Of a stretch of DNA of 64,000 bases, positions 1 through 9,236 are shown piece after piece. The stretch is from Luteitalea sp. Lineage in GTDB: Bacteria; Acidobacteriota; Vicinamibacteria; Vicinamibacterales; Vicinamibacteraceae. The stretch lies in assembly GCA_009377605.1 (NCBI GenBank), contig WHTT01000032.1, positions 1-64,000 on the forward strand, written 5' to 3'. Numbering within the stretch: position 1 is the first letter of the stretch; each line of letters starts with the position of its first letter. Below the pieces are notes generated by a model. That model was not told where the DNA came from and ran no database searches. It saw only the letters and a list, made by a program, of their open reading frames with translations. Position numbers and translations under genes: made by a program.

Positions 1-247
1 CAGACGGGCGCCTCGACACCCAGAAACGGCACACTTATTCCCTGACAGGCCCTAACGTGTGGGGGGCGTCGGCGAGCATGCGATGGTGCAGGTGCGTGAA
101 TCGCCGGCGGCACTATGCTTGACATCCAAGTGCAATCGCTTCACAGTTGATGCGCGGCGACGTGGATCTCCAATGAGTGTGGACCCATCGCCGTCCTGTA
201 GCGAGCGCTGGAGCTGACGGTCTGCGGACGCTCGACAAGGAGCCTGG

Positions 248-2896
248 ATGCGCCGATTCTTTGCGAGAACTGCAAATCTGTTCCGTGCTCGGGCGGCGGA
301 ACGCGAGCTCACCCGCGAGATCGAGTCCCATCTCCAATTGCTGCAAGACGAGTTCGAGCGCCGAGGATTGCCTCCGGAAGATGCGAAACTGGCTGCCCGT
401 CGAGCCTACGGGGGCGTCGAACAGGCCAAAGAACAGCATCGCGCGGCGCGCTCGTTCACGTGGATCGAGCAGTGGCTCAAGGATGTGCGTTACGGCGGGC
501 GCAACCTGGTTCGCTCCTCGGGCTTTACCGTCGTGGCCGTCATAACGCTGGCGTTGGGGATCGGTGCCAACACCGCTATCTTCAGTGTCGTGAACGCCGT
601 GTTGCTTCGCCCGCTCGCATACAAGGAGTCGGACCGTCTGGTCACGCTGCTGCACCACGGCGCGGGTCCAGTCGCCGTCGCCAACTACATTGATTGGCGC
701 AATCAGAGCGATTCGTTCGAAGGGATGGGCGCGGCGGAATACTGGGCTGCCAACCTCACTGGCCGGCATCCACCGGAGCACATTCGGGGCCATCGCGTGA
801 CCGAGGACCTGTTCCCGATGCTCGGAATCCAGCCGTCGTTGGGCCGGCTGTTTGTCGCGGGCCGAGGCCGGAGCCGCTCGGAGCACGAGGTCATCCTGAG
901 CGATGGGCTCTGGCGGCGGCGTTTCGGCAGCGACCGCAGCGTGCTGGGGAAATCGATCGCCCTCAACGGCGAGGCATACACCGTTGTTGGTGTCATGCCG
1001 CCCGACTTCAAGTTCGCGCCCTTCTGGGCAACGCACGGCGAGCTGTGGGTGCCGGCCGCCTTTGGCGATCGTGTCCTCGACCGCGGAGGCAACAGCCTTC
1101 GCGTGTTCGCGCGACTGAGGCCGCGCGTCACACTCGAACGTGCCCAGGCGGAGATTGCCACGATCACGGCGCGGCTGGAGCGGCAGCACCCGGGCACGAA
1201 CCGCGACGTGGTAGTCACCCGCTTGAAAGAGAACGTGGTTGGCAAGGTTGAAACGCCGCTGCGGATCTTACTGGGCGCGGTTGGATTCGTGCTCCTGATC
1301 GCCTGCGCCAATGTTTCCCACATGCTGCTGGCGCGCACATCCGATCGTCACCGGGAGATCGCCGTGCGGAGCGCTCTCGGCGCCGGTCGGGCGCGCCTGA
1401 TCGCCCAGTTCCTGACCGAGAACCTCCTCCTGGCGGCCCTCGGCGCCTTTCTCGGGCTTCTGCTTGCCTTTTGGGGCACGAGAGCCCTGGTCGCGCTCAG
1501 CCCCTCCAGCCTTCCACAGGTGGACATGGTGGGCATCGATACCGAGGTCGTGCTGTTTCTGTTGGTTGTCACCGGGCTCACGACGGTCATATTCGGGCTA
1601 GCGCCGGCGATGCAGGCCACCGTTGGCAATCTGAGCGGCGCGCTGAAAGAGGGAGGTCGCGGAGGCAGCGACGGCATTCGCCGCAACCGGCTGCGAAGCT
1701 TCCTCGTGGCGTCCGAGTTCGCGCTGGCATTCATACTGCTGATTGGCGCCGGCCTGATGGTTCGCAGCTTCGTCGCGCTGCAGTCGATTGACCCGGGCTT
1801 CGATTCGCGCAACGTGCTCTCGATGGTGGTGTCGGTCGCCGGAACGAGCAAGGCGGCTCCCGACCAGCGCGAGCCGTTCTACCGCGAGCTCCTCGAGAAC
1901 GTCGGAACGCTGCCCGGTGTGAGATCCGTCGGCGGGATCAACCATCTCCCGCTGGCCGGCGACCTGTGGAGCTGGCCATTCACCATCGAGGGCCGACCGA
2001 AGCCACGCCCTGGCGAATCGCCGCTAGCCGTGTATCGCATCGTGACGCCCGGATACTTCGCGACGATGCGCATTCCTCTGCTCCGCGGCCGTGCCATCAC
2101 TGATGAAGACGATGCCCGTGCGCCCGGAGTGGCAATCATCAACGAGCGAGCAGCCAGTCAGTACTGGCCGGGTGAAGACCCGATCGGGAAGCGGATTACG
2201 TACGAGTCTGGGACGGAGAACCCGCCCACCTGGCTGACGATCGTTGGAGTGGCCAGGAATGCGAAGCAGTTGGACTGGGCCAACGAGCCCTCCCCGGAGG
2301 TATACCTCGCCGCGCTCCAGAACCGCCGGTACCTCGAGACCCCCGAAGGGCACACGGCGTACATCACACTGGTGATGCGTACGGTAGGGGACCCTGCGGA
2401 CATGGCCCCCGCGGTGCGGCGCACTGTCTGGTCTCTTGACCGAAACCTGCCGATTTCGCAGGTCCTCACCCTGGATGCGGCCGTGGCCGAGGCGAACGCG
2501 CAGCCGCGCTTTGAAATGTTCCTCTTCGTGGTCTTCGGCGCGGTTGCCCTCCTGCTCGCGGCTGTCGGGATCTATGGCGTCATGAGCTACTCGGTCTCGC
2601 GGCACACGCACGAGATCGGGATACGGATGTCGCTCGGCGCGAGCTGGGCCGACATATTGTGGATGGTGGTGCGGCAGGGTATGGCACAGGCACTGGCGGG
2701 CACCGCCGCGGGTATGGTGGGTGCGCTACTGCTGTCGACGCTCATCGCGAGGATGCTCTACGGTGTCCAACCAACCGACCCGTTGACCTTTGGTGGTGTT
2801 GCAATCGTTCTCGGTCTCGTCGCCCTACTCGCGGCCTGCGTGCCGGCGCGCAAGGCCATGCGGGTCGAGCCCATCGTCGCCCTGCGCAACGAATAG
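248..2896 (+). CDS. ADOP-family ABC permease with N-terminal prefix domain (MacB/FtsX-like)
   Basis: An 882-residue inner-membrane protein of the acidobacterial duplicated orphan permease type. Residues 1-80 form the soluble prefix domain typical of one ADOP subgroup. A first membrane segment (about 93-118, containing [20 protein letters not shown]) is followed by a MacB-type periplasmic domain, a central membrane cluster ([15 protein letters not shown]), a second periplasmic domain, and a C-terminal cluster with the [10 protein letters not shown] and [11 protein letters not shown] motifs. The ATG is preceded by AAGGAG at 237-242, which supports this start. No ABC ATPase lies next to it, as is usual for ADOPs. 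The substrate is unknown. The family is certain from these repeats; export of peptides or lipids is only an analogy to MacB. Confidence 0.93.
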   Translation: MRRFFARTANLFRARAAERELTREIESHLQLLQDEFERRGLPPEDAKLAARRAYGGVEQAKEQHRAARSFTWIEQWLKDVRYGGRNLVRSSGFTVVAVITLALGIGANTAIFSVVNAVLLRPLAYKESDRLVTLLHHGAGPVAVANYIDWRNQSDSFEGMGAAEYWAANLTGRHPPEHIRGHRVTEDLFPMLGIQPSLGRLFVAGRGRSRSEHEVILSDGLWRRRFGSDRSVLGKSIALNGEAYTVVGVMPPDFKFAPFWATHGELWVPAAFGDRVLDRGGNSLRVFARLRPRVTLERAQAEIATITARLERQHPGTNRDVVVTRLKENVVGKVETPLRILLGAVGFVLLIACANVSHMLLARTSDRHREIAVRSALGAGRARLIAQFLTENLLLAALGAFLGLLLAFWGTRALVALSPSSLPQVDMVGIDTEVVLFLLVVTGLTTVIFGLAPAMQATVGNLSGALKEGGRGGSDGIRRNRLRSFLVASEFALAFILLIGAGLMVRSFVALQSIDPGFDSRNVLSMVVSVAGTSKAAPDQREPFYRELLENVGTLPGVRSVGGINHLPLAGDLWSWPFTIEGRPKPRPGESPLAVYRIVTPGYFATMRIPLLRGRAITDEDDARAPGVAIINERAASQYWPGEDPIGKRITYESGTENPPTWLTIVGVARNAKQLDWANEPSPEVYLAALQNRRYLETPEGHTAYITLVMRTVGDPADMAPAVRRTVWSLDRNLPISQVLTLDAAVAEANAQPRFEMFLFVVFGAVALLLAAVGIYGVMSYSVSRHTHEIGIRMSLGASWADILWMVVRQGMAQALAGTAAGMVGALLLSTLIARMLYGVQPTDPLTFGGVAIVLGLVALLAACVPARKAMRVEPIVALRNE

Positions 2897-3192
2897 TCCC
2901 TCCGACGAGATCGCTGAGGGTCGCTTCTGATGGCGACGCGACAATGGCTGCTCGTCAAATCTGGGAAGTGATTGGCCCGACGCATTTGCGGGAGCATTTC
3001 TGGCCCGCTCGGCGAGGCATGAAGTGCCACTCATCGGTAGATTCAGTCTGTTCGTTGTCTCCATGGAGCCGTCCGTAGGAGAGCTCTCTTCATCGAGCAC
3101 ATCTCCACCGACAATGGATTGCTCATGAGCTCTCGACCTGGCTAGACCGCCGTGTACTGGTGATAATGTCCACGGAGCTGGAACGTTTTCCC

Positions 3193-3981
3193 ATGGAGAC
3201 CATCCGGAGCCCGCTATCTGTTGTCATCGCGGATGACGAGCGGCCTGCACGACTCTCGCTCGCCAACTTGCTGACCGAGTGCGGCGACGTCCGAATCGTC
3301 GGCGAGGCCCCGAACGGCGCCGAAGCCGTGCAGCTCATCGAACGGACGCGACCGGATCTGGCGCTGCTCGATCTGCAGATGCCGGAGGTCGACGGCTTGG
3401 CGGTCGTACGCCTGATTCGGCGGGATCGACTCCCGCTCGTCGCGTTCGTGACCGCCTACGATGAGTATGCGATTCGGGCGTTCGAGATGAACGCGGTCGA
3501 CTATCTCTTGAAGCCGGTCGACCGGAGCCGCTTGCAGCAAACGCTGGAGCGGGCACGGGAACGCCTCGAGGCTCGTGCCACGCGCGTGGAGGCCCAACAC
3601 GTACGCGACGCCGTCTCGCAGTACACCGCGCGCGCGCCGTCCGCGCCGTTGGTCCGCATCCCGGTGCGCCGGCGCGAGGACATCATCCTCGTGCCGGTCA
3701 CCCAGGTCGCGTCCGTTGTCGCCGAGGGCGAGCTCCTGCACATCTTCACCAAGACCAAGGAACGGCACACGATCAGCTACCGCCTGAAGGACCTCGAGGC
3801 GAAGCTGGATGCGAGCCGGTTCATCCGTGTCGAACGGGGCGCGCTGGTCAACATCGACGCGATTGCGCGCGTGAGCCCGCTCCCAGGCGGCTCCTATCTT
3901 CTCTCCCTGACGAACGGGCAGGAGCTGCGCGCCAGCCGTCTCCAGTCGCGCATTCTGCGTGAACAGTTGCTGCGGCTCTGA
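3193..3981 (+). CDS. LytTR-family response regulator
   Basis: A receiver domain followed by a LytTR DNA-binding domain. Visible receiver features are the acidic pair in VIADDERPAR, the phosphoacceptor aspartate in LALLDLQMPEVDGL and the lysine in DYLLKPVD. The C-terminal third (IPVRRREDIILVPVTQVASV ... FIRVERGALVNIDAI) is LytTR. The frame is open to an earlier ATG at 3160, but the receiver fold needs nothing before the ATG at 3193, so the shorter start is preferred; no ribosome site settles it. Its natural partner would be a LytS/HisKA_7 kinase. None is adjacent, but one occurs at 26608-28509. It probably binds direct repeats upstream of membrane or stress genes; targets are unknown. Confidence 0.88.
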   Translation: METIRSPLSVVIADDERPARLSLANLLTECGDVRIVGEAPNGAEAVQLIERTRPDLALLDLQMPEVDGLAVVRLIRRDRLPLVAFVTAYDEYAIRAFEMNAVDYLLKPVDRSRLQQTLERARERLEARATRVEAQHVRDAVSQYTARAPSAPLVRIPVRRREDIILVPVTQVASVVAEGELLHIFTKTKERHTISYRLKDLEAKLDASRFIRVERGALVNIDAIARVSPLPGGSYLLSLTNGQELRASRLQSRILREQLLRL

Positions 3982-4027
3982 CTCTCCGTGGTTATCCCCG
4001 GCGCTCACTAGGGCAATATAAGCCGGG

Positions 4028-4056
4028 TTGACAGGTGTCAGCGCTCCGCCTATAGT
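4028..4056 (+). promoter_or_regulatory. sigma70-type promoter for the sulfite dehydrogenase genes, with overlapping palindrome
   Basis: TTGACA at 4028-4033, a 17-bp spacer, then TATAGT at 4051-4056, about 100 bp before the ATG at 4158. The palindrome TGACA-GG-TGTCA (4029-4040) overlaps the -35 element, where a bound repressor would block polymerase. The promoter call rests on the match to the consensus. Confidence 0.6.
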
Positions 4057-4157
4057 TGGCACTAGCAACGATGATCGTCAGCACACTGCGCAGGCGGCTG
4101 AACGACGCATGACGGCTGCCACAAAATGCGCGCCATCCGGCGCATGCCGCTGACACC
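4034..4157. repeat. 10-bp inverted repeat bracketing the soxC-like leader
   Basis: GGTGTCAGCG at 4034-4043, in the promoter spacer, is exactly the reverse complement of CGCTGACACC at 4148-4157, which ends one base before the start codon. The two lie 114 bp apart, close to eleven helical turns. They could be paired operator half-sites. The transcript would contain only the second copy, so an RNA hairpin between them is unlikely if the proposed promoter is right. Confidence 0.5.
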
Positions 4158-5468
4158 ATGAGGCTCGCGCCGCGCTCGATCAATCGCGCAGGCTTACTAG
4201 TTGGTAGTAACAACATCACGCTCGCACGTTCCAGAAGGCTAGACCATCGGCAGAGTGACTACGCCATAAGGACACGACACCTTCGAACCTCACACGATCG
4301 ACGAACGTTCCTGGTGGCGGCAACGACAGGCTTGGGCGCGCTGGCGTCAGTCGACGCCGACCAACCCCGTGCGCCTGGCGGCGAGCGTCGATCCTATGGC
4401 CAACGCTCCCGCTCCGAAAGGCCCCAGCGCGAGCTTCATGAATCGAAGACACCCGGGAACGGATGGTCGTACACGCCGCTGCAAGATCTCTATGGAACCA
4501 TCACACCATCGGCACTGCACTTCGAGCGGCATCATGCAGGCGTCCCGCACATCGAGTCCGGCGCGCACACTCTGCTCCTACACGGCGCCGTCGACCGTCC
4601 ACTGGTCTTCACCGTCGCCGACCTCCAGCGTCTGCCGTCAGTCTCGACTGTCCATTTCATCGAGTGCGCCGGCAACTCGTGGAACGAGCACCGAGGCAAC
4701 CCTGGGCCGAATCCGCAGCGCACGCACGGACTGATCAGCTGCAGCGAGTGGACCGGTGTTTCACTGAAGCTGCTGCTCCAGGAGGCCGGTCTCGAGCCGG
4801 AGGCAAAGTGGGTCATTGCCGAGGGCGCGGACGCCTGCCGTCTCGCGCGAAGCATTCCGCTCGACAAGGCCGTCGACGATGTGCTGGTCGCGTACGGGCA
4901 GAATGGCGAGGCGCTGCGGCCGGAGCAGGGGCATCCCGTACGGCTCGTGGTGCCCGGATGGGAAGGCAACACCTGGGTCAAGTGGTTGCATCGTCTGCAG
5001 GTGAGTGATCATCCCAGCATGCATCGGGAGGAGTCCGCGTATTACACGGATCTGATGCCCGGTGGGAAAGCCCGCATCTTCACGTTCGTGATGGAGGCGA
5101 AGTCCGTCATTACCCGACCAGCGGGCGAGCAGCGGCTGGAAGGCCCTGGGTTCCACGAAATCACTGGTATCGCGTGGTCAGGACGCGGACGCATCACACG
5201 CGTGGAGGTGTCCACCGATGGCGGCCGCACCTGGCAGGACGCCGCGCTTCAGGATCCGATCCTGCCGAAGGCCCTTACGCGCTTTCGTTTCCCGTGGACG
5301 TGGGATGGACAGGTCGCCATCCTGCAGTCTCGCTGCACCGACGAGACGGGCTATGTCCAGCCGACCCGTGACCGGATCCTCGCCGTTCGGGACATTCGCG
5401 GCACCGACCACTACAACGGCATCAAATCGTGGCAGGTACAAGCAGACGGGAGCGTGATCAGTGTTTGA
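4158..5468 (+). CDS. SoxC-like sulfite dehydrogenase, molybdenum-cofactor subunit (Tat-exported)
   Basis: A periplasmic molybdoenzyme of the sulfite oxidase family, predicted to oxidise sulfite (or sulfane sulfur in SoxCD). A twin-arginine signal, DRRTFLVAATTGLGA, has its RR at residues 48-49. The cofactor-binding cysteine is Cys170 in FIECAGNSWNEHRGN. The C-terminal dimerisation domain is recognised by ITRVEVSTDGGRTWQDA. The 47 residues before the Tat motif are unusually long, but ATG 4158 is the only standard start in frame upstream of it and it lacks a clear Shine-Dalgarno site. The stop overlaps the start of the next gene, a c-type cytochrome, by 8 bases, so the two are almost certainly one operon and one enzyme. 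Confidence 0.9.
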   Translation: MRLAPRSINRAGLLVGSNNITLARSRRLDHRQSDYAIRTRHLRTSHDRRTFLVAATTGLGALASVDADQPRAPGGERRSYGQRSRSERPQRELHESKTPGNGWSYTPLQDLYGTITPSALHFERHHAGVPHIESGAHTLLLHGAVDRPLVFTVADLQRLPSVSTVHFIECAGNSWNEHRGNPGPNPQRTHGLISCSEWTGVSLKLLLQEAGLEPEAKWVIAEGADACRLARSIPLDKAVDDVLVAYGQNGEALRPEQGHPVRLVVPGWEGNTWVKWLHRLQVSDHPSMHREESAYYTDLMPGGKARIFTFVMEAKSVITRPAGEQRLEGPGFHEITGIAWSGRGRITRVEVSTDGGRTWQDAALQDPILPKALTRFRFPWTWDGQVAILQSRCTDETGYVQPTRDRILAVRDIRGTDHYNGIKSWQVQADGSVISV

Positions 5469-6069
5469 GAAGCTGTGGCTGATCCCCGTTGGATTGCTTC
5501 TGATGCTTGCGCTCGCCGTGATCCTGCGCCAGCGTGCCGATGTCGGTGAGCCTCACGTTTCCAGTCGCACACGTCTCGCCGCGCCGTCTCCCGAGCGATA
5601 CGGCGTCGGTCGCGTGGCAACGCCGTCCGAGATCACGCAGCGCGACATCACGGTGTTTCCGTCGGGAGCCGGCCTGCCCGTCGGCCGCGGCAACGCCGTT
5701 CGGGGTGAGCAGGTCTACGCGACCGAGTGCGCGGGGTGCCACGGTGTACGCGGAGAAGGCGGCCAGCTCGGTCCTGCACTCGTTGGCGGTATCGGATCTC
5801 TCGACACCGAGAGGCCGAAGCAGACCGTCGGCAGCTACTGGCCGTACGCAACGTCTGTCTTCGACTACACGCGGCGCGCCATGCCATACCAAGCTCCGGG
5901 GTCGCTGAGCGCCGACGACGTGTATGCTGTGACCGCATACACGCTGTATCTGAGCGGCATTGTCGGAAAGCATCACATGCTCGACGAGAAGACCCTGCCA
6001 GCCGTGAAGATGCCCAATCGGGACGGCTTCATCACCGATCCGCGGCCAGATGTGCATGCGCAACGGTGA
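5461..6069 (+). CDS. SoxD-like monoheme cytochrome c, electron acceptor of the sulfite dehydrogenase
   Basis: A 202-residue protein with an N-terminal membrane segment or uncleaved signal (LWLIPVGLLLMLALAVIL) and one heme c motif, CAGCH, at residues 90-94. A later MPYQAPGSLSADDVYAVTAY stretch supplies the likely axial methionine and is typical of SoxD/SorB-type cytochromes. It starts with GTG at 5461, preceded by GGGAG, inside the 3' end of the SoxC-like gene, which implies translational coupling. It should accept electrons from the molybdenum subunit and pass them towards the respiratory chain. No other sox genes (soxXYZAB) are present in the window. Confidence 0.88.
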   Translation: MFEKLWLIPVGLLLMLALAVILRQRADVGEPHVSSRTRLAAPSPERYGVGRVATPSEITQRDITVFPSGAGLPVGRGNAVRGEQVYATECAGCHGVRGEGGQLGPALVGGIGSLDTERPKQTVGSYWPYATSVFDYTRRAMPYQAPGSLSADDVYAVTAYTLYLSGIVGKHHMLDEKTLPAVKMPNRDGFITDPRPDVHAQR

Positions 6070-6117
6070 ACGACGGACGCGCCTCGCGCTCCTCACCGTC
6101 TAGCAGCGGACAGGACA

Positions 6118-7533
6118 CTAGCCGACGACGTATCGCCGATACGTCATGAACGCTGCGGCGAGGACGCCAACCGCAACTGCCCAGAGCGCGGCGAGCGGCA
6201 GCCACGTTCGGCGGACGACCGCCTGCAGCGGCTCTTCCGCGTAGGTGAAAGTGGGCAATCTGTCGAAGTCCACGGGACGCATCCTCGCTCCCCTGAAGCC
6301 ACGCGCCTCGAAGAACTGCTTCCACCGCTGGTGGAAGCCGTCCACCTGCGCGAAGAAGTGCTGATAGCGCGCCAAGCTCGTGCCGGCGGCATCGTAGAGC
6401 ACGCTCTGTGCCACCGCTGCCGGTGACAGGAACTGAAGCAGGGAGACCGCGGCGTGCTGCTTGCCGAGCTGCGTGTTGTATCGACCAATCACCGGCTCGA
6501 GCTGCCGCGCCACGTCTTCGTCGCGAGCGGCCTGCAGAATGTCGAAGTTCTCCATCGTTTCATCGGTGGCCTCGATCGACGGATGGTCCTCGAGGAATCG
6601 GCTGAGGAGCTGGCTGCCTTCGACGCGGGCCTTGTCAGTGGCCACGCGCGTGGCGTTGACGAACTCCACGCGGGACGGCACAGGATAGGCTGATGCGACG
6701 GCAATGTTGATGAGCCCGGGCACCAGCACCACCACGAGGAGCCAGATGGCCGCGAGCGCGAAGGCATTGAAGGCCGGCGGCCGCCCCATCGCATTGATCG
6801 CCACCGCCAGGGCGAACCAGCATGCCCCGTACGCGAGAACCGCCATCGTCCAGATCGCCAGGCGGCCGAACGTCGCGGTGTCGAGACTGGCCTCGCCGAG
6901 CGAGATGCCGACCACCGGGATGAGGAGCGCTGGAAGCACGACGACCGCCGCGCGGGTGAGCAGGCGTCCCAGCACGAACGTGCGCAGCTGGAGCGGCTGC
7001 GCCAGCAGCATTCGCAATGTGCCGTTGTCGCGGTCCCCAGACGTGAGGTCGTACATGACCGCGAGAATCAAGAGGGGATAGAAGTAGAGGATGACGAACG
7101 CCAGATCGAAGTGGCCGATCATCAGCCTGAGCGGATTTTCGATCTGCTCGCCGTGGACGAACGATTCTCGGGTCCGCGAGGTGACCTTGTAGTAGTTGAC
7201 GTACAGGTCGCTCTGGCCGATCGCCACACTGGCGAGTGGCGAGACCGGCAGCAGCGCATGCTGTCCCTGTCGCGCGCCGATGTATGACGGGCTGGCGGGA
7301 GTAAAGTGTGCCTCTTCACTTGGCGGTGTCGTCGACACGTACTCGCGCCACTCCGCGACGCGACGCGCGCTCGACTCACTGAGCGTCTCGAGGCTGTTGG
7401 CTTGCGCCCTCGCCCACCCGGCGCCGGTCACTGCCCCATACACGAGGACCGCGGAGAAGAGGCCTGCAACGAGCGCGACCGTTCGGTCGGCAACGAGGGA
7501 TCGCCATTCGAAGCGAAGGATATGTCGCAACAC
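6118..7533 (-). CDS. ABC-2 type permease, DUF3526 family (second of a tandem pair)
   Basis: A 471-residue membrane protein. It has one N-terminal helix (VALVAGLFSAVLVYGAVTGA), a long extracytoplasmic loop with the family motif VAIGQSDLYVNYYKV, then five or so helices (for example FDLAFVILYFYPLLILAVMY followed by SGDRDNGTLRMLLAQP), a second loop and a final C-terminal helix. DUF3526 permeases act with a cytoplasmic ABC ATPase and usually occur as two consecutive paralogues. The start is GTG at 7533, six bases after the stop of the paralogue at 7540, with no strong ribosome site, so coupling is likely. No ATPase is adjacent; the only intact single-domain ATPase in the window is at 23140-23844. 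The substrate is unknown. Confidence 0.85.
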   Translation of the reverse strand: MLRHILRFEWRSLVADRTVALVAGLFSAVLVYGAVTGAGWARAQANSLETLSESSARRVAEWREYVSTTPPSEEAHFTPASPSYIGARQGQHALLPVSPLASVAIGQSDLYVNYYKVTSRTRESFVHGEQIENPLRLMIGHFDLAFVILYFYPLLILAVMYDLTSGDRDNGTLRMLLAQPLQLRTFVLGRLLTRAAVVVLPALLIPVVGISLGEASLDTATFGRLAIWTMAVLAYGACWFALAVAINAMGRPPAFNAFALAAIWLLVVVLVPGLINIAVASAYPVPSRVEFVNATRVATDKARVEGSQLLSRFLEDHPSIEATDETMENFDILQAARDEDVARQLEPVIGRYNTQLGKQHAAVSLLQFLSPAAVAQSVLYDAAGTSLARYQHFFAQVDGFHQRWKQFFEARGFRGARMRPVDFDRLPTFTYAEEPLQAVVRRTWLPLAALWAVAVGVLAAAFMTYRRYVVG

Positions 7534-7539
7534 GGTTCG

Positions 7540-8949
7540 CTATTCCACCCGATCCCAGCGCAGAGCCATCGGCACCATCACCGCCACCGCGACAACCCAC
7601 GCGCCAAGGAGCGCCAAGCTCAGGCCCTGATGCTGCAGTGCCCAGGCCGTGCCTGGAAGCTGATACTCGAAGGGCGGGACCTTTTCCCAGAGCTCGCGGC
7701 CCCGCGTGTACTCCCATGTACCGGCCGGCTGATGGCTGAGCACATCCTGGTTGAGGACGTCAACGTACTTCGTTCGGTAGCGCTCGGCGGCGTCGAGGAA
7801 GTCCCGGTAATGCGGATAGTCCGTTCCGGCGAGCGCCATCGACAGTGACTGGACCGCCGCGAGCGGACCAAGCAGCGCGCCGGCCTGATACAGGCTCGCC
7901 TGGCGTTGGTGGACGTTGGCCAAACGCTGGAAGTGCCGGTTGTTGACCGCGGTGTCCGCTTCCTCCCCCTTGATGAGCGCGGCCCCCTCTGGATTCATGG
8001 GCAGCTTGGTCACATCATCGACACCGTGCTCTCGCATCAACTCGTGGGTTGCCTGCTCGACGAGCGCATCAAACGGCGGGAGCGCCGCCTTGTCTCGCTC
8101 GATCGCCTCCGCGAAGTCAACGGCCGTAGGGGTTGGCACGAGACGCCCTGTCGCGGACGCCACGAGCCTTGGCACGATGAAACTGCTCGCGAACCACACC
8201 GTCACGAGCACCACGAGCGCGGATCGGCTCGAGCGCGCTCGGGCGGAAACGATGAGCCCAACGCCAACCCACATCGCAAAGTACGCGAGATAGACCAGCG
8301 CCATGACAGCAGTGCGCGACAGGCTGAGCGCCATCCCGTCGCGACCTGCGTACAGCGCCATGGCAATCGCGCCTATCGCCGCAGCGGGAACGAGGATCGC
8401 GGCGAGCGGTGCGATGACGGCGAGGGCCTTGCCGCGCGCCAGCACCTGTGCCGGCACGCCCAGGCTTATGAGCTGCCGCAGCGTGCCCTGTTCCCGCTCG
8501 CCGGCAAACGCGGTAAACGTGAGGCCGATGATGACGAGCGGCACGAGAAGCTGGAGGGTCGTGCTCGCCGTCAGAGCGCCGAGCCGCGCGAGCGGCGTCG
8601 CATCTTCGATCGGCCGATAGCGTGCCAGATTCTGCTTGTGGGCCTCTAGGAACACCGACACCCCAACGTAAGGGTCGAGCCCGGGATCGACCGACGCGAG
8701 CTCCGCGACCGGTTTGAAGGCGAACAGCCCGTAGTGCGCGGCCCCATGTGGATTCATCTCGCCCTTGTTGAGCCAGAGCTCACGCTGGAGCCTGCGCGCT
8801 TGCTCGTGCTCGGCAGCGACATCGCTGAGATGCCGCCACCCTGCGGCGAGCGCGCCACCGAGAAGCACGACGAGCACTAGCGCCGACCAGGCGAAGCGCT
8901 GGTCGCGCACCATCTCGAGCATCTCCTTCACGGCGATCCGCCGAACCAT
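7540..8949 (-). CDS. ABC-2 type permease, DUF3526 family (first of a tandem pair)
   Basis: A 469-residue membrane protein paralogous to the downstream gene. Features are an N-terminal helix (AWSALVLVVLLGGALAAGW), a loop ending in DPYVGVSVFLEAHKQNL, a helix block with FAGEREQGTLRQLISLGVP (the family's cytoplasmic loop), a second large loop, and a C-terminal helix before RWDRVE. The ATG is preceded by AAAGGAGG, a near-perfect ribosome site, so this is the first gene of the pair. TonB receptor, ATPase and two DUF3526 permeases form a known co-occurrence pattern, but here receptor and ATPase genes lie elsewhere in the window. Transport direction and substrate cannot be read from the sequence. Confidence 0.85.
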   Translation of the reverse strand: MVRRIAVKEMLEMVRDQRFAWSALVLVVLLGGALAAGWRHLSDVAAEHEQARRLQRELWLNKGEMNPHGAAHYGLFAFKPVAELASVDPGLDPYVGVSVFLEAHKQNLARYRPIEDATPLARLGALTASTTLQLLVPLVIIGLTFTAFAGEREQGTLRQLISLGVPAQVLARGKALAVIAPLAAILVPAAAIGAIAMALYAGRDGMALSLSRTAVMALVYLAYFAMWVGVGLIVSARARSSRSALVVLVTVWFASSFIVPRLVASATGRLVPTPTAVDFAEAIERDKAALPPFDALVEQATHELMREHGVDDVTKLPMNPEGAALIKGEEADTAVNNRHFQRLANVHQRQASLYQAGALLGPLAAVQSLSMALAGTDYPHYRDFLDAAERYRTKYVDVLNQDVLSHQPAGTWEYTRGRELWEKVPPFEYQLPGTAWALQHQGLSLALLGAWVVAVAVMVPMALRWDRVE

Positions 8950-9236
8950 CGGTCCTCCTTTACTTGGCCGCAGTTATGTGAGCACCGAGACGCCGGCGAG
9001 GCACACGAAACGCAACAGCCGGCTCCAAATACCGGGTGAGTGGTCATTGAACGGCCACAACCGTCGCCCGCAGCGCAGGTCTTTCAGGCGAGACACGACA
9101 GGTGTACCGCACGCTGCTAGTGAGCCCGGAGCTGCCGTTCGTCCTCCTCACACAACCGTTCGTGATGAATGGGGCGACCTCGGCGGACGAGCGCGGATGT
9201 ACTACGCGATGACTCGCCTCTCGGTTGGAAACGCCG

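Noticed and set aside
113-1189. A 358-codon minus-strand open frame at the window start
   Set aside because: Lies opposite the well-supported ADOP gene and has no protein-like features. The first 247 bases hold no other gene I can support.
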